From the NCBI RefSeq assembly GCF_009937995.1, contig NZ_AP021881.1, forward strand, positions 2,418,001 through 2,482,000: a stretch of DNA of 64,000 nt, in the 5' to 3' direction. The notes beneath the pieces were generated by a model. That model had not been told where the DNA came from. It was given only the letters and a program-made list of their open reading frames with translations, and searched no databases. The position numbers were made by a program, and so were the translations under genes. Within the stretch, counting starts at the first letter, position 1; each line of letters starts with the position of its first letter. The DNA comes from Sulfuriferula nivalis. Its GTDB lineage: Bacteria; Pseudomonadota; Gammaproteobacteria; Burkholderiales; Sulfuriferulaceae. This document shows positions 46,014 through 54,937 of this stretch, one piece after another.

Positions 46014-48092
46014 CTAGTTAAGGCGATTGATAAAAGGTTTCGGATCTATACGGCCTGCAAGATGACGTTCTGGAGGATCTTTTGGGCCGGCCTGAGCAGG
46101 GTATCTGTCTAAACGAACCTCGAAATGCAAGTGCGCCCCTTTGTTGATTGTCGTCATCTCCTCCGCATTTCCTGTATGCCCTGTAGTACCAATTACAGTG
46201 CCTTGATCAATATAAGTAGCATCTCTTACATCGTCATGCGTCACACTCATATCCGTCAAGTGCGCATAAAAAAAGTACACTTCTTTTACATTAGGTTTCT
46301 TTGCTAACACTGACTCACGTTGACGTTGCGGTAAATCTTGAATATCTACCATCAATGTAATGGTTTTCCCATAGCTCTTTTTGTTATCTATCGTATTAAT
46401 TGCCACCACTTTGCAATTCGCCACCGCGTAAATTGGCGTACCAGGATCAGCTTTTAAATCTATTCCTTGGTGCGCATGAGGTTTGCCATATTTATCTTTC
46501 CGTACAATGCCAAATGTTGCACCTTTTGGGCTGGCAAGCACGGCTGTGCGTAAGCTGCAACTATCCAATGGATCATGCCAGCCCACTGCTGCACCTGCCT
46601 CGGAAGGGACGAGAGGAGCTGTTTGAACAGCTTTGACAGCAGGTTTAGTCGTCGCAGCCGCACCCAAAGCACTGGCAATATCAGCAGTCTTTTTAGGCTG
46701 TAAACCGTCAGACTTCACCATGAAATGCGCAACATTAATTTTTGTATCGATAAGGGTGTAGTAAAGCCAATAGGTGTATGCTGAGACGGGTTTATCGTTA
46801 AAACGAGCTATAAGTGCTTTAGCAGATTTATATCCAATTTGCGAACGCAAGTTGGTTTTAGCTGTTTTTTCCTCCAAGCCTCCCTCAATCACCGCCACAG
46901 CCCCACCAGCCCCCTCATGGTGTGCCATATACATCATCTTGGCGAGGTCTTCAGGTGCTAGCGCGGCTATATTCAAACCTTTTTTGGCGAGTTTTTCCAG
47001 ATTTATTCTGCCGTAAAGCGCTGCGGTGTCTATCGAATACTCGGGATTAAATCGCCATTTCAATAGTTCGCTTTCTACGCTATCACTAATCTTTTGTTTG
47101 CTTTTGTCTTTGCCATCGCCTTTGATCTCATAAAGATAATATACACGGGAGTCCACAACGCCAATAAGTTTACCCAGTTTATTTTCCTGTTTGATGCGCT
47201 GATTCATCAACGAGCGCGGTTCAGCCACCATTTCCAGCCAGGTGCCGCGCACGAATTGGGTTAGTCCTGTGGCTTTCGTTTCCTTGTTAATGGATTTCTC
47301 ATCCCAGGAACCATTGATTTTATTAGCTTCGGCATCGATCAGTGCAGCCAGTGCATGCGGAGCGAGATCATAGCGTTTTGCGCTGGCGAGTATGAGTTTA
47401 CGATATTTCTCATTTGCAGGCGACAGAAGTAAGTTAGCCTCGGTAAATATCGGCGCGACGAAATGTGCGGGTATACCGCCTTCAATTCGGGTTTCCTTTA
47501 TCATCGGCTTGGGCGCATCAACAGGCTTAGCGACTGGTTTAGGTGTTGCGCCTTGCGGCTGAATGTGAACGTTGGTATTGGCGCGCTTCACTTCGTTTTT
47601 GAGATCAACCTTGCTCTGCCGCTGTGCGCCCGGTTTGGCGTAATACGTGCCTTTTATCACCATCTGACGTGAGGTGACTGTCAGTGTTTTATGCCCTAGC
47701 GGCAGGGTTTTGTGATCTGCTATGGTAACCCACTGGCTATCTATTCCCTTGAATTCAATTTTAAAACCATGACTATGATCGTATATCAGTACATCTTTGA
47801 CTGTGCCGTTTGAGTCAGCCTTGACTTCGTGGGTTTGATTGTCATAAGTCAGTTTCAGCGGAGCATTTTTGATGGGTTCAAAGTTGATGTTCTTGATATT
47901 AATGGTTAACACAGTGTCATGCTGCACAGTACTGGCAGGCAGCGCAATCACTTGACCGATATGCAATGTATGTAACGTTTTACCATGCAGATGATTTAAT
48001 TTCGCCAAGGTGTTGATATCAACACCTGATTGATGACTAATACCCCATAAGGTATCACCACTTTTTACAGTATAGCTGGTTTGCTGTGTCAT
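46014..48092 (-). CDS. T6SS effector: LysM, lysozyme-like and M23 peptidase domains
   Basis: A 692-aa predicted multi-domain peptidoglycan hydrolase. LysM at residues 7-52 (YTVKSGDTLWGISHQSGVD) is followed by an Ig-like stretch (60-145), a Pro/Lys-rich linker (145-205) and a lysozyme-like module (230-400) with probable catalytic E255 (IDAEANK), ATGLTQFVRGTW and MMYMAHHEGAGGA, also found in the effector at 35613. The C-terminal M23 metallopeptidase (about 510-692) has zinc ligands H541 and D545 (HQGIDL) and H654/H656 (HLHFEVR). It could cut both glycan and peptide cross-links. It overlaps vgrG by 4 bp and is followed by two immunity genes. No signal peptide, as expected for VgrG-delivered cargo. 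Confidence 0.88.
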   Translation of the reverse strand: MTQQTSYTVKSGDTLWGISHQSGVDINTLAKLNHLHGKTLHTLHIGQVIALPASTVQHDTVLTINIKNINFEPIKNAPLKLTYDNQTHEVKADSNGTVKDVLIYDHSHGFKIEFKGIDSQWVTIADHKTLPLGHKTLTVTSRQMVIKGTYYAKPGAQRQSKVDLKNEVKRANTNVHIQPQGATPKPVAKPVDAPKPMIKETRIEGGIPAHFVAPIFTEANLLLSPANEKYRKLILASAKRYDLAPHALAALIDAEANKINGSWDEKSINKETKATGLTQFVRGTWLEMVAEPRSLMNQRIKQENKLGKLIGVVDSRVYYLYEIKGDGKDKSKQKISDSVESELLKWRFNPEYSIDTAALYGRINLEKLAKKGLNIAALAPEDLAKMMYMAHHEGAGGAVAVIEGGLEEKTAKTNLRSQIGYKSAKALIARFNDKPVSAYTYWLYYTLIDTKINVAHFMVKSDGLQPKKTADIASALGAAATTKPAVKAVQTAPLVPSEAGAAVGWHDPLDSCSLRTAVLASPKGATFGIVRKDKYGKPHAHQGIDLKADPGTPIYAVANCKVVAINTIDNKKSYGKTITLMVDIQDLPQRQRESVLAKKPNVKEVYFFYAHLTDMSVTHDDVRDATYIDQGTVIGTTGHTGNAEEMTTINKGAHLHFEVRLDRYPAQAGPKDPPERHLAGRIDPKPFINRLN

Positions 48093-51000
48093 ATTGCCGT
48101 CCCTCCAACGAGCTGTTCTTCTTCTCGACCGTTTTCCGAACTTTCACCTGGATCCTCTTCAAGATCACCGTCGTCAGCGGTCGCGGACTCGTTATCAGCA
48201 AAAACAGACGACCATTCAATACGTCCTGCAATACCAGCATATTGCGTGGCATTATCCAATTCATGCAGAGGGGCTACGCCCGAGCTATCCGTTGTGGCCT
48301 GATATAACCCCGTTTTATCCATTCGCGTAACCAAGGTGATGGCCATGCTATCCAACGCAGTCCCCTCCATCGACATCACAACTATCTGTTTCGCATGCTG
48401 ATAATCTTGCGTCTTTGGTAACTCTGGCAACACGGGATTGGCACTCCCCGCCCCCGCCAACTCCGTCAAACTCCCCTTAAACGCCATCACCCCCGGCCCG
48501 TGTACTTCAATGTTGCCGCCTTCGAGTTTGATGTAGCCACCACCTGAGGTGAGTAATACATGCTGTGGTGCGGCGATGGTGATGGTTTGTTCGGTGCTGG
48601 CAATGTAGACGTCTTTGCTGGCGTTGATGTGTGTGTTGCCCGACTGGCTCTGGCTGCTGAGTTTGCCTTGCGCGGCATGTATGCTGATGCCTGTTTCCTG
48701 GTTGGGTTTGGCGCTGTCTGTTGCTGTTCCCTGGGTGAAGAGTCTGATGCCGTCTTTGACTGCATGGTGCTGCTGTGCCTGACTGCTGACGCTAATGTCT
48801 TGCTCTGCTGTTAAGTTGCTGGTGTTGCCTGCGGTCACGACTGCGTTGGTTGCAGTGGCAGCCAGGATGCCTGCGGGGCTGGAGAGTTGCAGGTGCGGTT
48901 CGCTGTAGGTGGCGATGTCGTTGCTGGTGCCTGTCGGTGTCTGCTGGCTGATGACTTGCTGGCTATGATCCAGTTGTTTGATGGCGGTGAGTTTGTCGGC
49001 CGTTGGGTCATTGGTACCTTTGGCCTGATGGGTATCGGCAGACTGGGCGAGTGCGGTGTTGAGTTCATGCTGGCGGCTGATGATGGCTTGGGCGGGGCGG
49101 CTGTCCATTTGCATACCGTTAACAGGTTGTTGGTCACTGCTGATGAGCAGGCCGCTGCCGGCTCTGACTGCTGCGCTGTGGCGGGTTTTGAGTTCTAGGC
49201 CAAAGCCTGTGGGGTTGAGGCGCTGGTTGTCACTTTGGTGGGTGAGCTGGCCGAGGTTGAGTTCGGAGTCGCCTGTGTGCTGGGCTTCGTGTTGTTGCAG
49301 GCTGAGGCGGCTCTGCTTGGCGGTGTCGTCAAATACGAGCTGGTTGTAACCGCCGGTGCCATCCTGGCTGTTTGCGAGTTGTTGGGTTTTGATACCAGAC
49401 AGGGTGGCGGCGTGGTTGTGGCCGTCTTCGCTGCCGGTAAACCAGCTGGTTGCATTGGCTGTGGCGGTGGGGGCGGTGCCTGCGATCTGGTTGTGGGCGG
49501 CGTTGTCTTGCCCCTGGCCGTTGTAGAGGCTGGCGATGACGATGGGGCGGTCGATGTCGCCGTCTATAAAGTCTACTAGCACTTCCTGACCGACTCTGGG
49601 CAAATGTACGCTGCCCCAGTTGTCTCCCGCGGTGGGTGCGAGGCTGCTGCTGACGCGTACCCAGGTGCCGGTGGTGGCGTCTCCCGGGGCGGCGGTGTGG
49701 TCGTCAGCATAGGGGTGGCTCAAGCGGCTATGGCTGAGGTCGCCGCGTTGCCAGTGGTACTGGATTTTGATGCGGTGGTCGCGGTCGGTGTGGATGGGGT
49801 CGTCATTACCGACGACGATGGCGGTTTGCTGGCCGCTCACTGTCGGTTTGGGGTGCAGGCGTTTGCCATGACCGTCTTCGGTCTGGGGACGATAGGTGGT
49901 CGTGTCAGGGATGAGGGTCAGGGTGTTACGGTAGCGTGTTTGTTCGCTGTTGTTGCCGCTGTCATGCCGTTGGTGGGCGATGAGGTTGTTGTGCGCCTGA
50001 TGGGTGACACGCGTAATGAGGAAGGTGGTGGTGGCCTCATGGTCGTTGGTGTCGATGTTGGCATAGGCCGGATGGTCTGTCAGGGTAATGGTGCTGCCGG
50101 GTGTGGCGGTGCGGACTGTGCCTGCGGCGGTAATGTCGTGACGACGGGTGTGGATGGCGTCCATGGCAATACGGGCATAGCGTTCGCCTTCAGCGCTGTC
50201 GTGATAGGCGTATTGGCCGGGGCTATCCTGTTGGGTGAGGGTGTAGCCCAGGTGTTGCTGGTTGCTGTTGGCGCTGGGACTGTTGTCCTGATATTGGCTC
50301 TGGTGGATCTGGTTGGCGCGGTAGTCCCAGGTGACGGTCTCGACCCGATGGGGTGCTGCGCGATAGTGTTCGTGCCAGCTGTCTATGCTGTCCTCTGGCA
50401 AGACAGTACCTGATTGGGTGTAACGTACGCTGGCTTGGGGATTCTCGGTAAAGGCGCTGTTGTGGTCAGCGATGACCAGGGTGTGGCTGCCCAGCTGCGG
50501 GCTGCTGGTATCGCCCTCATGGGTGAACCAGTAATACAGACCTTCTTTGCTCATCAGGCGGTTGATAAAGTCGAGGTCGGTCTCGTTGTATTGGGTGGTA
50601 AGCGAGCGCTTGGTATAAATACTGGGGTCTATCAGGTCGAATTTCCAGGCTGGGATATAAGCGCCCTCGCCCGCGCCGTCTTTAAGTACGGCGTTGATGA
50701 TGTCGATGACGCTCATGTCCTGATAGATAGTGCTGTCACGGCGGTGACGCAACAGGCTTAACCAGGGTTCTATGGTGAGTTTGTAACGCGTCAGACCGCC
50801 ATCACTGGCGATGCGTTCGAAACGGGTGATATAGCCATGAAATGGGCGCAGCTCGGTACGCGACTGGGCGGTTAGCAACTCCAGTAATACGGGCTGGCCG
50901 AGTGCTGGTGTCAGTGGAATATCGGACTGATAACTCAGTGCGGTGATTTCCAGACGATAGCCTGTGATAGCTACTTGCGCACTGTCAGCCTGCGTGCCTA

Positions 51001-51175
51001 GCACTTCGCTACCTATCAAGGTTTCAGGGATGAGCGTATCAGGACCATAATGCGCGTCCAGTGGGGTGTGCAAGCGGAGCAAGCGGTCGGTTTGTCTGCC
51101 TGAAACCAATTCAGCGACAAGGCTGGCAAGCTCAGGCAGGCTTTGCGTGGCAAGCGCTAGCGCATCCATGTTCAA
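48089..51175 (-). CDS. tssI: T6SS spike protein VgrG (complete)
   Basis: A 1028-aa spike protein, the tip of the T6SS needle. The gp27-like and gp5-like domains occupy about residues 1-450 (RHRRDSTIYQDMSVIDIINAVLKDGAGE; SLTTQYNETDLDFINRLMSKEGLYYWFTHEGD), followed by the OB-fold (DPIHTDRDHRIKIQYHWQRGD; WVRVSSSLAPTAGDNWGSVHLPRVGQEVLVDF), then a long DUF2345 beta-helix ending KGSLTELAGAGSANP at about residue 910. The last about 115 residues are a unique tail matched to the effector downstream. It overlaps clpV by 4 bp at the start (51172-51175) and the effector by 4 bp at the end. Its 3' part recurs at 41769-44392 and 37427-38474. Confidence 0.96.
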   Translation of the reverse strand: MNMDALALATQSLPELASLVAELVSGRQTDRLLRLHTPLDAHYGPDTLIPETLIGSEVLGTQADSAQVAITGYRLEITALSYQSDIPLTPALGQPVLLELLTAQSRTELRPFHGYITRFERIASDGGLTRYKLTIEPWLSLLRHRRDSTIYQDMSVIDIINAVLKDGAGEGAYIPAWKFDLIDPSIYTKRSLTTQYNETDLDFINRLMSKEGLYYWFTHEGDTSSPQLGSHTLVIADHNSAFTENPQASVRYTQSGTVLPEDSIDSWHEHYRAAPHRVETVTWDYRANQIHQSQYQDNSPSANSNQQHLGYTLTQQDSPGQYAYHDSAEGERYARIAMDAIHTRRHDITAAGTVRTATPGSTITLTDHPAYANIDTNDHEATTTFLITRVTHQAHNNLIAHQRHDSGNNSEQTRYRNTLTLIPDTTTYRPQTEDGHGKRLHPKPTVSGQQTAIVVGNDDPIHTDRDHRIKIQYHWQRGDLSHSRLSHPYADDHTAAPGDATTGTWVRVSSSLAPTAGDNWGSVHLPRVGQEVLVDFIDGDIDRPIVIASLYNGQGQDNAAHNQIAGTAPTATANATSWFTGSEDGHNHAATLSGIKTQQLANSQDGTGGYNQLVFDDTAKQSRLSLQQHEAQHTGDSELNLGQLTHQSDNQRLNPTGFGLELKTRHSAAVRAGSGLLISSDQQPVNGMQMDSRPAQAIISRQHELNTALAQSADTHQAKGTNDPTADKLTAIKQLDHSQQVISQQTPTGTSNDIATYSEPHLQLSSPAGILAATATNAVVTAGNTSNLTAEQDISVSSQAQQHHAVKDGIRLFTQGTATDSAKPNQETGISIHAAQGKLSSQSQSGNTHINASKDVYIASTEQTITIAAPQHVLLTSGGGYIKLEGGNIEVHGPGVMAFKGSLTELAGAGSANPVLPELPKTQDYQHAKQIVVMSMEGTALDSMAITLVTRMDKTGLYQATTDSSGVAPLHELDNATQYAGIAGRIEWSSVFADNESATADDGDLEEDPGESSENGREEEQLVGGTAI
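48437..49805 (-). repeat. vgrG 3' repeat, copy A (parent)
   Basis: Coding segment of the complete vgrG (residues about 457-912) that recurs, 5'-truncated to different extents, in cassettes B and C. It is the presumed parent copy and a likely homology arm for cassette exchange. Confidence 0.87.
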
Positions 51176-53808
51176 ACCCCACTCATTTGATATTTGAATT
51201 GTCCTGATTTGAGGCTGCTGACTTTGATGCGGTCTATCTGCTTACCTTCAGCCATGTGCGTGAGTAAATGCTGCGCCAATTCGGGCAACAGGCTGCCGTT
51301 GAGTATGCTATCCACATTGCGCGCACCTGAATCAACTTCGGTGCAGCGGTTAAGCACGGTGTCGATCACACTTTCGCTGTAATCCAGCCTGATCTGATGC
51401 TGAGTGGCGATGCGATCAACCACACGTTGCAGCTTGAGGCGGATGATTTCAGCCAGATCAATGTCATCAATAGGGTAGAACGGTATCACCTGCAAACGTC
51501 CGAGAAATGCAGGTTTGAACACTTTTACCAGTTGCGGACGTATAAGATTATCCAGCTCATCCACTGAGGGCAACTCTTTGGCTGTTTTATTGAGACAGGC
51601 TTGCATCAGGCTGGATGCACCCACATTACTGGTAAGGATGATGAAAGTATTACGGAAGTCGATTTCACGACCTTCGGCATCTTCCATGCGACCTTTGTCA
51701 AACACCTGGAAGAACAGTTCCAGTACATCGGGATGGGCTTTTTCTGCTTCATCGAGCAACACCACGCTGTAAGGATTGCGGCGCACAGCTTCAGTGAGGA
51801 TACCGCCCGTGCCATAACCGACGTAACCTGGTGGCGAACCTTTAAGACCGGAGACGCTATGTGCTTCCTGGTATTCACTGAGGTTGATGGTGATGAGTTT
51901 ATGTTCGCCACCATACAATGCGTCAGCCAGTGCCAGCGCGGTCTCGGTTTTACCCACACCCGATGTCCCTGCAAACAGGAATACACCTTGCGGCTTATTA
52001 GGGTCGTCCAATCCTGCGCGCGAGGTGCGTATGCGTTGCGCGAGCGTGGCGATGGCGTGACGCTGGCCGATGATGCGTTTATGCAAACGCGCTGGCAAAT
52101 CCAGCACTTGTTGCAGATCGTCTTTGAGCATGTTGCCCAGTGGTATGCCCGTCCAGCTGGAAATAACCTGGGCAACGGTATGACCATCGACTTGCACGGC
52201 GGTGAGAGGAATTTCACCTTGCAGTTGTTGCAGCTGCTGAGTCAAAGCGGCTAGTTCACTTTGCTGTTGTGCTGTTGGTGCATGTTCGCCAGTTTCAAGC
52301 TGGCCACGCAATGCTTGTATTTGTTGTGACAATGCACGTTCTTCATGCCAGCGCTGAGCCAATGCAGCCTGTTCGGCAAGCAGGCTGTCACGTTGTGCAA
52401 TACAAGCATCCAGCCGTACCTGATGCTGACCACTGGTGCGAGTTTCACGACTGAGCTGGCTGATTTCTGCTGCAAGATGCTCCAGTCGTTTGGTAACGGT
52501 TTCCAGCGGCGCGGGAGTAGCATTCTGCGCCAGTGCGACTTTGGCACAAGCGGTGTCGAGTACGCTGATGGCTTTGTCTGGCAGCTGACGACCGCTGATG
52601 TAACGATGCGACAGACGCACAGCATCAATAATGGCCTGATCCTGTATGCGCACGTTGAAGTGTTGTTCCATATGCGGCAACATACCGCGCAGCATGGCGC
52701 AAGCAGTGGCTTCGTCCGGCTCTTCTATCTTGACGACCTGAAAGCGACGCGCGAGGGCGGCATCTTTCTCAAAGTAAGTCTTATATTCGCTCCAGGTCGT
52801 AGCCGCGATAGTACGCAACTCACCCCTCGCCAAGGCAGGCTTGAGCAAGTTGGCCGCATCGTTCTGCCCCGCTTGCCCACCTGCGCCTATCAGCGTATGG
52901 GCTTCGTCGATAAACAGAATGATAGGGCGCGGGCTTTTCTTGACTTCGTCGATGACCGACTTAAGGCGATTTTCAAATTCGCCTTTTACGGATGCGCCTG
53001 CCTGTAGCAGCCCCATGTCTAATGTGTGCAGCTCAACGTTGTCCAGCACTTCAGGTACGTCATGCGCCGCTATGCGTAATGCAAGCCCTTCTACTACTGC
53101 AGTTTTACCTACCCCTGGCTCGCCAGTAAGTATAGGGTTGTTCTGCCTGCGCCGTAGCAGGATATCAATAGCCTGACGGATTTCAGCATCGCGCCCGATA
53201 ACCGGATCAAGCTTGCCTTCGCGTGCGCGCTGGGTGAGGTTGGTGGTGTATTGGTCGAGCGCTGGGGTTTTTCCTGCTGCGGGTTGAGATACGATCTCGG
53301 CATCAGCACTTGCAGCAGTATCATTTACGGTGGTTTCTTGTGAACCCGTGGTCAACGCGGGTAAATCATGCTTGAGCGCATCCAGCGCGATACGACTAAA
53401 TAGCTTGGAGCTACGCCATGCCAGTTGTTGTAAATCAGGTGCTGTCAGCAGTGCCAATAGCAACTGACCACTACGTACACTCGCGCTAGCATTATCCAGT
53501 GACGCTATGAGCCAGGCGTGCTCAAACAGTTTGGACAGGTTAGGCGAAAACACGGGTGTACGGCTGTTGCCGCTCTGGAACTGTTCGGTTTCTGCCTGCA
53601 GGTCTGCGGCAAGCTGGCGCGGGTCTATGTTGTTGCGGCGCAGGATCAGGCTGATATCACTTTTATCCTGTTCCAGCAAAGCCAGAAATAAATGCTCAAT
53701 ATCGACTTCATAATGCCCGCGACTGATACATATATTGGCTGCCCGTTCGGTTGCTAAACGGCACGTGTCGTTAAGTTTGGTGATCAGCGTTTTAAGATTG
53801 ATGCTCAT
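51172..53808 (-). CDS. tssH: T6SS sheath-recycling ATPase ClpV (TssH)
   Basis: An 878-aa AAA+ protein that disassembles the contracted TssB/TssC sheath. An N-terminal Clp-N domain (1-150) precedes the first nucleotide-binding domain (Walker A GEPGVGKT, Walker B ILFIDEAHTL), a coiled-coil middle domain (about 420-530) and the second domain (Walker A GTSGVGKTETAL, Walker B VVLLDEAEKAH). The C-terminal D2-small domain is typical. It lies between tssG and vgrG, 46 bp after tssG. Confidence 0.96.
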   Translation of the reverse strand: MSINLKTLITKLNDTCRLATERAANICISRGHYEVDIEHLFLALLEQDKSDISLILRRNNIDPRQLAADLQAETEQFQSGNSRTPVFSPNLSKLFEHAWLIASLDNASASVRSGQLLLALLTAPDLQQLAWRSSKLFSRIALDALKHDLPALTTGSQETTVNDTAASADAEIVSQPAAGKTPALDQYTTNLTQRAREGKLDPVIGRDAEIRQAIDILLRRRQNNPILTGEPGVGKTAVVEGLALRIAAHDVPEVLDNVELHTLDMGLLQAGASVKGEFENRLKSVIDEVKKSPRPIILFIDEAHTLIGAGGQAGQNDAANLLKPALARGELRTIAATTWSEYKTYFEKDAALARRFQVVKIEEPDEATACAMLRGMLPHMEQHFNVRIQDQAIIDAVRLSHRYISGRQLPDKAISVLDTACAKVALAQNATPAPLETVTKRLEHLAAEISQLSRETRTSGQHQVRLDACIAQRDSLLAEQAALAQRWHEERALSQQIQALRGQLETGEHAPTAQQQSELAALTQQLQQLQGEIPLTAVQVDGHTVAQVISSWTGIPLGNMLKDDLQQVLDLPARLHKRIIGQRHAIATLAQRIRTSRAGLDDPNKPQGVFLFAGTSGVGKTETALALADALYGGEHKLITINLSEYQEAHSVSGLKGSPPGYVGYGTGGILTEAVRRNPYSVVLLDEAEKAHPDVLELFFQVFDKGRMEDAEGREIDFRNTFIILTSNVGASSLMQACLNKTAKELPSVDELDNLIRPQLVKVFKPAFLGRLQVIPFYPIDDIDLAEIIRLKLQRVVDRIATQHQIRLDYSESVIDTVLNRCTEVDSGARNVDSILNGSLLPELAQHLLTHMAEGKQIDRIKVSSLKSGQFKYQMSGV

Positions 53809-53854
53809 ATTGTTATCCCCTGTATTTTTAATTATTCACCGCTAATCGCCTGTT

Positions 53855-54937
53855 TCAGGCTATGGCGTTAATGATGTAGTTAATGTCGCGTCTATCTTCG
53901 GTTGCGGGCTGACTGACCAGAAAAGTATCCCAGCCTAATCGCCCATTACCCGCCGAGCTCCCCAAGCTACTCCCCTGCACATGCTCAGCGGCCAGTATCA
54001 ACTGGATTTCATACTCGAATTCATGATGTGTCAGCAACATAAGCAGCTTATCCAGTGCACGCGCTGATTGCCATTCTGGCAAAAATCGTTCGAACTGCGC
54101 TTTATCCAAGGCTCCGATTACCAGCCTTATACGCAAATCTCGTTGCCATACTCTTGCACCTGACATAGCGGTGACACCTAGCACTGCGTTATTGCTGCCC
54201 AGACTGGTCTGCTGGGTAGCTGGCACGGCATACCAGCTGCCTGTGAATAGTTCGACTTCAACCGGTACGGCAAAATATGACGTCAGAGTCCGTTGCAGCA
54301 CCGCAGCTGAAACAGGTCGATGCCGCATTGCGCCTGCAAAATGGGCGATGCTGGCATCCAATACACCCTCTTCCTCTTGTTGCAGACGTGCTTGTAAATC
54401 GGCATGTCCCAAACCAGATAACGACAGCAGCAGAGGTAAAAACTTGTCTTTTCCTTGACGCTCGTAGCCTAACGCCAATCGATACTTGCACCACGATTGA
54501 TAAAACAGACTGACAACTCGGCTGGAGAACACATCGAGAAATGCACGGGGCGCATCGTCACGGTTATACATCGCGTGCGCAGCAATTTGCTCTGTGTAAT
54601 GATTAGGCAGGCTGCCATTTCCACCCAGAAATCCCATAAATGCGGGCGTGATGGTAATGGTTTGCACGTCTTGCACACCAGGCTGTTCGGTGACAGCCGC
54701 ATCGTCATCAACAGGCTGATAAGTCAGATGCAACGCCTCAATCTGGCTGGCAGGAAATTGCAATGACAAGCTGTTACGGAAACGGATGTAATCATTCAGC
54801 GTTTTGTCCGTTGCTACGCCATTCTGTTTCAACCAGTTCTCAAGCAGGCGCACCGCCTGGAAAAATTCGAAGCGGTGAGGCGCGGCTTTGAGCTGATCAA
54901 TTACAGCAGGCTTAAATCGCCGCTTCTCGGTTTGCAT
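53855..54937 (-). CDS. tssG: T6SS baseplate protein TssG
   Basis: A 360-aa baseplate wedge protein of the TssG/VasB family (DUF1305). The N-terminal motif PHRFEFFQAVRLLE is the family signature, and PAFMGFLGGNGSLPNHYTE and RVWQRDLRIRLVIG fit the rest. It overlaps tssF by 37 bp. It forms the TssE-F-G-K wedge with its neighbours. Confidence 0.95.
   Translation of the reverse strand: MQTEKRRFKPAVIDQLKAAPHRFEFFQAVRLLENWLKQNGVATDKTLNDYIRFRNSLSLQFPASQIEALHLTYQPVDDDAAVTEQPGVQDVQTITITPAFMGFLGGNGSLPNHYTEQIAAHAMYNRDDAPRAFLDVFSSRVVSLFYQSWCKYRLALGYERQGKDKFLPLLLSLSGLGHADLQARLQQEEEGVLDASIAHFAGAMRHRPVSAAVLQRTLTSYFAVPVEVELFTGSWYAVPATQQTSLGSNNAVLGVTAMSGARVWQRDLRIRLVIGALDKAQFERFLPEWQSARALDKLLMLLTHHEFEYEIQLILAAEHVQGSSLGSSAGNGRLGWDTFLVSQPATEDRRDINYIINAIA

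Noticed and set aside
49604-50413. Long plus-strand open frame (269 codons) opposite vgrG
   Set aside because: Gly/Val/Ala-rich translation with no domain, antisense to a well-supported vgrG; an artefact of codon bias, as are the similar frames at 43733-44134, 49235-49579 and 37754-38203.
51601-52254. Plus-strand open frame (217 codons) opposite clpV
   Set aside because: It overlaps the ClpV middle and D2 region entirely, and its translation has no recognisable motif.
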